DNA of 64,000 bases, taken from contig NZ_CP073089.1 in NCBI RefSeq assembly GCF_018137945.1, forward strand, positions 2,170,001 to 2,234,000. The letters run 5' to 3'. Origin of the DNA: Brevibacterium sp. W7.2 (GTDB lineage Bacteria > Actinomycetota > Actinomycetes > Actinomycetales > Brevibacteriaceae). How positions within the stretch are numbered: position 1 is the first letter of the stretch; every line of letters begins with the position of its first letter. The position numbers were made by a program, and so were the translations under genes. Shown piece after piece: positions 58,776 through 64,000 of the stretch. The notes beneath the pieces were generated by a model, which saw only the letters and a list, made by a program, of their open reading frames with translations, searched no databases and was not told the DNA's origin.

Positions 58776-60075
58776 GCCTCCCCTGCCCGTCACCGGTGAC
58801 TGGCGTCCGCCGCGGGCGCCCGACGCGGTCAGCGCCGTCGTCACGGTCCCCGGTTCGAAGTCGCTGACCAACCGCTATCTCGTCCTCGCCGCGCTCGCGG
58901 AGTCCGACTCCGTCATCCGCGGCTGGCTCGCCAGCCGGGACACGCAGCTGATGATCGCCGCGCTCGGCAGCCTCGGCGCGCAGATCACCGAGGTCGACGG
59001 GGCGCTCCACGTGACTCCCATCGACTTCTCCGCCGCGGCCGATGCCGGGCCTGCGGTCGTCGACTGCGGCCTGGCCGGCACCGTCATGCGCTTCGTGCCC
59101 CCGATCGCGGCGGCCACCGGTCGTGAGGTCGTCATCGACGGCGACGAGCAGGCCAGGGTGCGGCCGATGGGCGTGACGATCGATTCGCTCACCCGCCTCG
59201 GCGCGGACATCACCGCGACCGGAGACTCGCTGCCGCTGACGATCCATGCCGGTTCCGCCCTGCGCGGCGGTCACCTCGAGATCGCCGCGGGCGCGTCGAG
59301 CCAGTTCGTCTCCGGTCTCCTGCTCGCGGCTCCGGCGATGCCGCTGGGACTCGAGCTGCGCAACACCGGGCAGGCCGTGCCGAGCCGCCCTCACGTCGAC
59401 ATGACGCTGGAGGTCCTCGCCGATGCCGGCGTCGACGTCAGCGAACCCGAGGACGAGCACTGGGTCGTCGAACCCGGCCTGCCGCGCGGCCTCGACGTCG
59501 TCGTCGAACCGGATCTGTCGAACGCGGCGGCCTTCCTCGCCGCTGCCCTCGTCACCGGCGGTGAGGTGACGATCACCGGGTGGCCGGCGCACACGACCCA
59601 GGCCGGTGATGATTTCCGCCGCATCGCCGAGGCGTTCGGCGCCGCCGTCGACCTCGATCGGCACGGTCTGCGGGTGCGCGGTCCCCAGCGCCTGCGTCCC
59701 GTCGATCTCGATCTCTCCGCCGTCGGCGAGCTCACCCCGGTCGTCGCCGCTGTCGCCGCGGTGGCCCCCGGCACCTCGCACCTGTCCGGGATCGGGCATC
59801 TGCGCGGCCATGAGACCGACCGGCTCGCGGCGCTGACCCGGGAGCTCACCGCCCTCGGCGTGGGAGTCGACGAGGAGCCCGCGGCGCTGACGATCACGGG
59901 CGCCCGCCCGGGTGCGGGCACCTGGCACACGTACCACGACCACCGCATGGTCATGGCCGGGGCCGTCCTCGCGCTCGTCGCCGAGGGCATCGTCATCGAG
60001 AATGCCGGCACCGTGGCGAAGACGCTGCCGGAGTTCACCCTCCTGTGGGAGGACATGCTGGGCCACGGGGCCTGA
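58756..60075 (+). CDS. aroA: 3-Phosphoshikimate 1-carboxyvinyltransferase (EPSP synthase)
   Basis: Shikimate-pathway enzyme of 439 residues that adds enolpyruvate to shikimate-3-phosphate. Motifs: PGSKSLTNRYLVLAALA, DCGLAGTVMRF (PEP/glyphosate loop in the actinobacterial form), DGDEQARVRPMG and HDHRMVMAGAV. The start GTG overlaps the DoxX gene by 20 bases; a TTG two codons later is possible. rsgA follows one base after the stop. Confidence 0.95.
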   Translation: MPLASTEPPLPVTGDWRPPRAPDAVSAVVTVPGSKSLTNRYLVLAALAESDSVIRGWLASRDTQLMIAALGSLGAQITEVDGALHVTPIDFSAAADAGPAVVDCGLAGTVMRFVPPIAAATGREVVIDGDEQARVRPMGVTIDSLTRLGADITATGDSLPLTIHAGSALRGGHLEIAAGASSQFVSGLLLAAPAMPLGLELRNTGQAVPSRPHVDMTLEVLADAGVDVSEPEDEHWVVEPGLPRGLDVVVEPDLSNAAAFLAAALVTGGEVTITGWPAHTTQAGDDFRRIAEAFGAAVDLDRHGLRVRGPQRLRPVDLDLSAVGELTPVVAAVAAVAPGTSHLSGIGHLRGHETDRLAALTRELTALGVGVDEEPAALTITGARPGAGTWHTYHDHRMVMAGAVLALVAEGIVIENAGTVAKTLPEFTLLWEDMLGHGA

Positions 60076-60076
60076 G

Positions 60077-61096
60077 ATGGCGCGCATCTTCCGTGACGAG
60101 GACTATCGTCCGCGGCCCAACCGCAAAGGGTCGCGGCCGCGGACGAAGAACCGTCCGAGCCACGACTCCGCGGCGCTCGGCCTCGTCACCGCCGTCGACC
60201 GGGGACGCTATCGGATCGTCCTGGCCGACGACGCCGGCGCCTTTCCCGAGGACGGCCGGGCCGTCACCGCCGTGCGGGCATCGCATCTGCGCCGTCAGGC
60301 CGTCGTGCCCGGTGACATCGTCAAGGTCGTCGGCGATACCTCGGGCGACGAAGGCACGCTCGCGCGCCTCGTCGAGATCACTCCGCGCCGCACCCTGCTG
60401 CGCCGCAGCGCCGACGACACCGACCCGACCGAGCGCGTCATCGTCGCCAACGTCGACATCATGGGCATCGTCACCGCTACGGTTGATCCCGAGCCCTCCT
60501 ACGGCCTCATCGACCGCGCTCTGGCCGCGGCGATCGATGCGGGGATCACCCCGCTCATCGTCGTGACGAAGACCGACCTCGCCCCCGCCGCGGACATCGA
60601 GCGCCGCTTCTCGATGGCCGACGTCGACATCGTCTCCTCGGGGCTGCGCGAGGACGGCACGCTCTCCGATGACGCCGTCGCCGGTCGCCTCGCCGATCAC
60701 ATCAGCGTCCTCGTCGGCCATTCCGGGGTCGGCAAGTCGACGCTGACGAACGCGCTCGTGCCCGCCGCCGATCGCGCCACCGGCCACGTCAACGACGTCA
60801 CCGGCCGCGGTCGGCACACGTCGTCGTCGGCCGTGTGCCTGCCCCTGACGACCGGCGGCTGGCTCATCGACACCCCCGGCGTGCGCAGCTTCGGACTCGC
60901 CCACGTCGACCGCGACGGTCTCATCGCGGCGTTCCCGGAGCTCACCGAGGCGACCACCGAGTGCCCGCGCGGCTGCACCCATCTCGCCGACGCCCCCGGG
61001 TGCCGCCTCGACTCGTGGGTGGCCGAGGGCCGGGCCGGGCCGGGCGGGGTCTCACGGCTGGAGTCGCTGCGCCGGCTGCTGTCGAACGCTGGCTAG
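60077..61096 (+). CDS. rsgA: Ribosome small subunit-dependent GTPase RsgA
   Basis: Circularly permuted GTPase of 339 residues that checks late 30S maturation. OB domain first, then G4 TKTD, P-loop GHSGVGKST, G3 DTPGVRSFG and a C-terminal zinc site CPRGCTHLADAPGC. The aroA-rsgA-hisN order is common in actinobacteria. Confidence 0.95.
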   Translation: MARIFRDEDYRPRPNRKGSRPRTKNRPSHDSAALGLVTAVDRGRYRIVLADDAGAFPEDGRAVTAVRASHLRRQAVVPGDIVKVVGDTSGDEGTLARLVEITPRRTLLRRSADDTDPTERVIVANVDIMGIVTATVDPEPSYGLIDRALAAAIDAGITPLIVVTKTDLAPAADIERRFSMADVDIVSSGLREDGTLSDDAVAGRLADHISVLVGHSGVGKSTLTNALVPAADRATGHVNDVTGRGRHTSSSAVCLPLTTGGWLIDTPGVRSFGLAHVDRDGLIAAFPELTEATTECPRGCTHLADAPGCRLDSWVAEGRAGPGGVSRLESLRRLLSNAG

Positions 61097-61105
61097 AGTG
61101 GAGGG

Positions 61106-61894
61106 ATGAACGACCTCGACCTCGCACTCGACCTCGCCGACCTCGCTGACTCCCTGAGCCTCTCCCGCTTCGTCGCCGCCGACTTCACGGTCGAGACGAA
61201 ACCGGACCTCACCCCCGTCACCGAATGCGATCGGGCCGTCGAAGAGGCGATCGTCGACCGCCTGCGCCTGACCCGTCCCGACGACAGCGTCCTCGGTGAG
61301 GAGTTCGGGTCGCACGGGACCTCCTCGCGCCGCTGGATCATCGATCCCATCGACGGCACGAAGAACTATGTGCGCGGGGTGCCCGTGTGGGCGACCCTCA
61401 TCTCCCTCTACGACGGTGAGACTCCGCTCGTCGGCGTCGTCTCTGCTCCAGCGCTCGGCAGGCGGTGGTGGGCGGCCGCCGGCTCGGGGGCCTTCGCCTC
61501 GGCGATCGGGGGCCCGGCCCGTCGCATCACGGTCTCCGAGGTCGGGGACCTCGCCGATGCGTCTCTCTCCTTCGCGTCGCTGGGCGGCTGGCGCGACCTC
61601 GGTGTCCGCGAGGAATTCATCGCGCTGACCGACCGGCTGTGGCGCACCCGCGGATACGGGGACTTCCTCTCCTATATGCTCGTCGCCGAGGGCGCGGTCG
61701 ACATCGCGTGCGAACCCGAGCTCGCGCTCTACGACATGGGGGCGCTCGTCCCGATCGTCATCGAAGCCGGCGGCACCTTCACGAGCACGACGGGCGTGAC
61801 GGGACCGTTCGGCGGCAATGCGGTCGCAACGAACGGCCTCCTCCACGAGACCGTCCTCGACGCCCTCGGCCGCGTGGCTCCGGAGGGATTCTGA
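61106..61894 (+). CDS. hisN: Histidinol-phosphatase (inositol monophosphatase family)
   Basis: Mg2+-dependent phosphatase of 262 residues of the IMPase superfamily, in the place where actinobacteria carry HisN for histidine synthesis. Metal site: [20 protein letters not shown] and the C-terminal [12 protein letters not shown]. The start ATG follows GTGGAGGG. Substrate could be another sugar or inositol phosphate. Confidence 0.9.
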   Translation: MNDLDLALDLADLADSLSLSRFVAADFTVETKPDLTPVTECDRAVEEAIVDRLRLTRPDDSVLGEEFGSHGTSSRRWIIDPIDGTKNYVRGVPVWATLISLYDGETPLVGVVSAPALGRRWWAAAGSGAFASAIGGPARRITVSEVGDLADASLSFASLGGWRDLGVREEFIALTDRLWRTRGYGDFLSYMLVAEGAVDIACEPELALYDMGALVPIVIEAGGTFTSTTGVTGPFGGNAVATNGLLHETVLDALGRVAPEGF

Positions 61895-61895
61895 C

Positions 61896-63176
61896 ATGGA
61901 CCGGGATCGGACGAGGCCGAACCTCGACCGTGCGCCGCTGTGGCGGGAGATGGCCGCAGCCGCCGGCCTCATCGGCAGCGACGGCGCGATCGCCGAGACG
62001 ATCTACGGCCAGATGACGGCACTGGCGGCGGCCACCGGCGCGGTCAACCTCGGTCAGGGCGCGCCGGGCACCGACGCTCCACCGGAGCTCATCGCCGCCA
62101 CGACCGCGGCGATGGACGAGGGGTTCAACCAGTACGCCCCCGGTCAGGGCCACTCGGTTCTGCGGGAGGCCGTCGCCGCACAGCGGGCCCGGGACTTCGG
62201 CCAGTCAGTCGACCCCGCTGACGTGCTCATCACCTGCGGAGCCACCGAGGGGCTGACGGCGGCGGTGCTCGCCCTCGTCCCCCGCAGGGGTCGTGCCGTG
62301 ACGTTCGAGCCGTTCTACGACGGATATCCTGCGGCCGTCGCCGCGGCCGGCGCAGAGCTCTCGACGGTGCCCATCCTCCCTGATGGGAACGGCGGATTCC
62401 ACCCGGATTGGGAGGATTTCGACCGCGTCATGACCTCCGCTCCCCCGGTGTCCCTCATCATCGTCAACACGCCCCACAACCCGACCGGCTTCGTCTTCGA
62501 CGCTGCCGACCTCGCGCGCATCGGGGACGCGGCGACGGCCGCGGACGCGTGGATCCTCACCGATGAGGTCTACGAGGAGCTCATCCTCGCCCCCGCCGAC
62601 CATGTTCCCCCGGCCGTCGCGGTGAGCGATCCTTCCCGTGTCGTCACCGTCTCCTCGGCGGGCAAGAGCTGGAACATCACCGGGTGGAAGCTCGGCTGGG
62701 TCATCGCCGAGCAGCCGGTGCGGGAGGCGATCCAGGCGGTCAAGCAGTTCCTCACCTTCACCGGGGGCGGGCCGATGCAGATCGGCCTCGCTCGCGTTCT
62801 CGAGTCCGGCAGCGGGTTCACAGCGATGAATCGGGAATCGCTGCGGGCCCGCGCCGAGGTGCTCGTTCCCGCGTGTGCGAGCGTGCCGGGCGCTGCCGTG
62901 TCGACTCCGGCGGCCGGGTACTTCACGGTCGTCGACTTCGCCGCGCTCACCGAGCTCGATGCGTTCGCCCTCAATGATCTGCTCGCACGGGAGCACGGGG
63001 TCGTCGGCATCCCCGTGCCGGCGCTCTGCCGGCCGGGATCGACTGCCGCACAGACGTACCGCAGTGCGATCCGGTATTCGTTCTGCAAGTCCCCGACCGA
63101 CGTCGACGAGGGTGCCCGGCGCATCGCCCTGCTGGCCGCGGCACTGCGGACGGATCCGGACCTGCTGCGCCGCTGA
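61896..63176 (+). CDS. PLP-dependent class I/II aminotransferase
   Basis: Fold-type I aminotransferase of 426 residues. The cofactor lysine is Lys257 in SSAGKSWNITGWKLGW; other blocks are NLGQGAPGTDAPPE, FNQYAPGQGHSVLREA, NTPHNPTGFVF and IRYSFCKS. The sequence is close to the kynurenine/DapC-like aminotransferases; substrate not assignable. It starts one base after hisN with GGAGGG upstream. Confidence 0.9.
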   Translation: MDRDRTRPNLDRAPLWREMAAAAGLIGSDGAIAETIYGQMTALAAATGAVNLGQGAPGTDAPPELIAATTAAMDEGFNQYAPGQGHSVLREAVAAQRARDFGQSVDPADVLITCGATEGLTAAVLALVPRRGRAVTFEPFYDGYPAAVAAAGAELSTVPILPDGNGGFHPDWEDFDRVMTSAPPVSLIIVNTPHNPTGFVFDAADLARIGDAATAADAWILTDEVYEELILAPADHVPPAVAVSDPSRVVTVSSAGKSWNITGWKLGWVIAEQPVREAIQAVKQFLTFTGGGPMQIGLARVLESGSGFTAMNRESLRARAEVLVPACASVPGAAVSTPAAGYFTVVDFAALTELDAFALNDLLAREHGVVGIPVPALCRPGSTAAQTYRSAIRYSFCKSPTDVDEGARRIALLAAALRTDPDLLRR

Positions 63177-63293
63177 CGCGCAAGTTCCCTCGTCCGGCCG
63201 CCCGGCAGTTCTGCCATCCTTGTCCAGCGACCGTCCGCCGGTGGAGGGTCGCAGCGCCTCCGCCCTCGATGTCCATTCACCGGTCCCGGACGC

Positions 63294-63329
63294 GACGAAG
63301 GCGGACCGCCTCAGCGGTCCGCCTTCGTC
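63294..63329. terminator. Bidirectional terminator between aminotransferase and yceI
   Basis: Perfect 16-bp stem GACGAAGGCGGACCGC with the four-base loop CTCA, between convergent genes. No T-run. Confidence 0.82.
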
Positions 63330-63357
63330 ATGCGGTCGGCACTGTCGCAGGCAGCGA

Positions 63358-63906
63358 TCAGGCCTTCGTCAGCTCGAGGTCGAGGACGATCTTGATCTTG
63401 TCGGAGACGAGGAGCTCGCCGCCGCCGAGGACGGCCGAGAACTCCATGCCGAACTCCTTGCGGTCGACGGTCGCCGACGCCGTGAGACCGGCCACCTCGT
63501 TGCCCATCGGGTCGGTTGCGACACCGTGGAACTCGCTGTCGAACGCGACCTGCTTGGTCACGCCGCGCATCGTCAGTTCGCCTTCGAGCTCGAAGTCCTC
63601 GCCCGATTCGGCCTTGACTCCGGTCGACTTGAAGGTGAGCTTCGGGTGCTCGTCGGCGGCGAAGAAGTCGCTCGTCTTCAGGTGCTGGTCGCGCTGCTCG
63701 TTGCGGGTGTTGATCGACTCGACGACGGCCTCGGCAGTCACCGAGCTGTCCTCGAGGGAGTCGCCGACCTCAACGGTGCCGGAGATGTCCTCGAAGTTGC
63801 CGCGGACCTTCGACACGCCGGCATGGCGGGCGGTGAAGGTGAACTCGGAGTGGTTCGGATCGATGTTCCAGGTGCCGGCGGTGAGTCCCTTGGGAAGTGC
63901 GGTCAT
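63358..63906 (-). CDS. YceI family lipocalin-like protein
   Basis: A 182-residue beta-barrel protein of the YceI family, which binds isoprenoid or amphiphilic lipids. Family features: GTWNIDPNHSEFTFTARH, VRGNFEDISGTV, SDFFAADEHPKLTF and GELTMRGVTKQV. It has no signal peptide, so the cytoplasmic form common in actinobacteria is likely. It is preceded by a promoter with a palindromic operator. Confidence 0.93.
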   Translation of the reverse strand: MTALPKGLTAGTWNIDPNHSEFTFTARHAGVSKVRGNFEDISGTVEVGDSLEDSSVTAEAVVESINTRNEQRDQHLKTSDFFAADEHPKLTFKSTGVKAESGEDFELEGELTMRGVTKQVAFDSEFHGVATDPMGNEVAGLTASATVDRKEFGMEFSAVLGGGELLVSDKIKIVLDLELTKA

Positions 63907-63950
63907 GATCTCTGCTTCTCCTTATGGTTGAAATTTGAAGTACGCGGATG

Positions 63951-63979
63951 ACTATAGTTCAGTTTTCAACTATATACAA
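63951..63979 (-). promoter_or_regulatory. yceI promoter with palindromic operator
   Basis: On the minus strand TTGTAT and TATAGT are 17 bases apart. The palindrome TATAGTT-N8-AACTATA (63953-63974) spans from the -10 to the -35. AT-rich inverted repeats of this sort are typical of MarR-family operators; the gene for such a regulator would lie past the window edge. The regulator's identity is inference. Confidence 0.6.
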
Positions 63980-64000
63980 GCTCTGCGCGCCGCAGCGTGA

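Overview
The window is 64 kb of very GC-rich, tightly packed bacterial chromosome with strong G/C third-position bias and many GTG starts. The gene set points to the Actinomycetota: the mismatch endonuclease NucS, the mycothiol-type SigR/RsrA redox switch, the fused 2-oxoglutarate decarboxylase Kgd, a MurA with Asp in place of the catalytic Cys, GuaB1, the tiny ribosomal protein bL37, a DivIVA-like coiled-coil protein and the order rho-prfA-prmC-ywlC-wecA-atp. A Micrococcales member close to Brevibacterium is my best guess, but that is inference from gene content.

Layout. 1-6.8 kb: the 3' part of pepN, an MscS channel and a group II truncated globin (plus strand), then a hypothetical gene and a thioesterase (minus), then tesB and a small membrane protein (plus). 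6.8-13.6 kb (minus): ettA, a Ser-rich lipoprotein, a second type of ssb, and two overlapping dynamin-like GTPases. 13.7-16.3 kb: tRNA-Arg(UCU), a small membrane protein, a thiamine-binding-type protein, a MOSC protein and a thiolase. 16.6-19.4 kb: a DivIVA-like protein and nucS (plus), with a zinc-ribbon gene divergent from nucS. 19.4-20.9 kb: the one accessory-looking patch, an AbiEi/DUF559-type gene flanked by three copies of a 34-base palindrome. 20.9-36.1 kb (minus): murA, a DUF2550 gene, the complete F1Fo ATP synthase operon, an AtpI-like protein, WecA/TagO, YwlC, PrmC, RF1 and Rho.

36.3-46.8 kb (minus): thrB-thrC-hom-lysA with the ArgS-like protein NrtL (aspartate-family amino acids), an MFS exporter and an FtsX-type ABC transporter. 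46.9-52.4 kb: tRNA-Arg(CCG), an M15 D,D-carboxypeptidase, two CNNM/CBS membrane proteins and guaB1. 52.5-64 kb: kgd, a degenerate SGNH protein and bL37 (plus); rsrA and sigR (minus); DoxX, aroA, rsgA, hisN and a class I aminotransferase (plus); and a yceI gene under a palindromic operator at the right edge.

Most of the window is conserved housekeeping: energy (atp), translation termination (prfA, prmC), transcription termination (rho), cell wall (murA, wecA, M15 peptidase), amino acids and redox sensing. I see no prophage, transposase, CRISPR array, secondary-metabolite cluster or clear new defence system. The points worth a second look are regulatory (a perfect SigR-type autoregulatory promoter, a palindrome over the atp promoter, GTTAC repeats upstream of the M15 gene, an operator at yceI), protein oddities (SGNH pseudoenzyme, MurA Asp118, the 230-residue Rho insertion, short AtpC, atypical SSB tail, catalytic-domain-less ArgS relative), the GTPase pair and the palindrome-flanked AbiEi/DUF559 gene.
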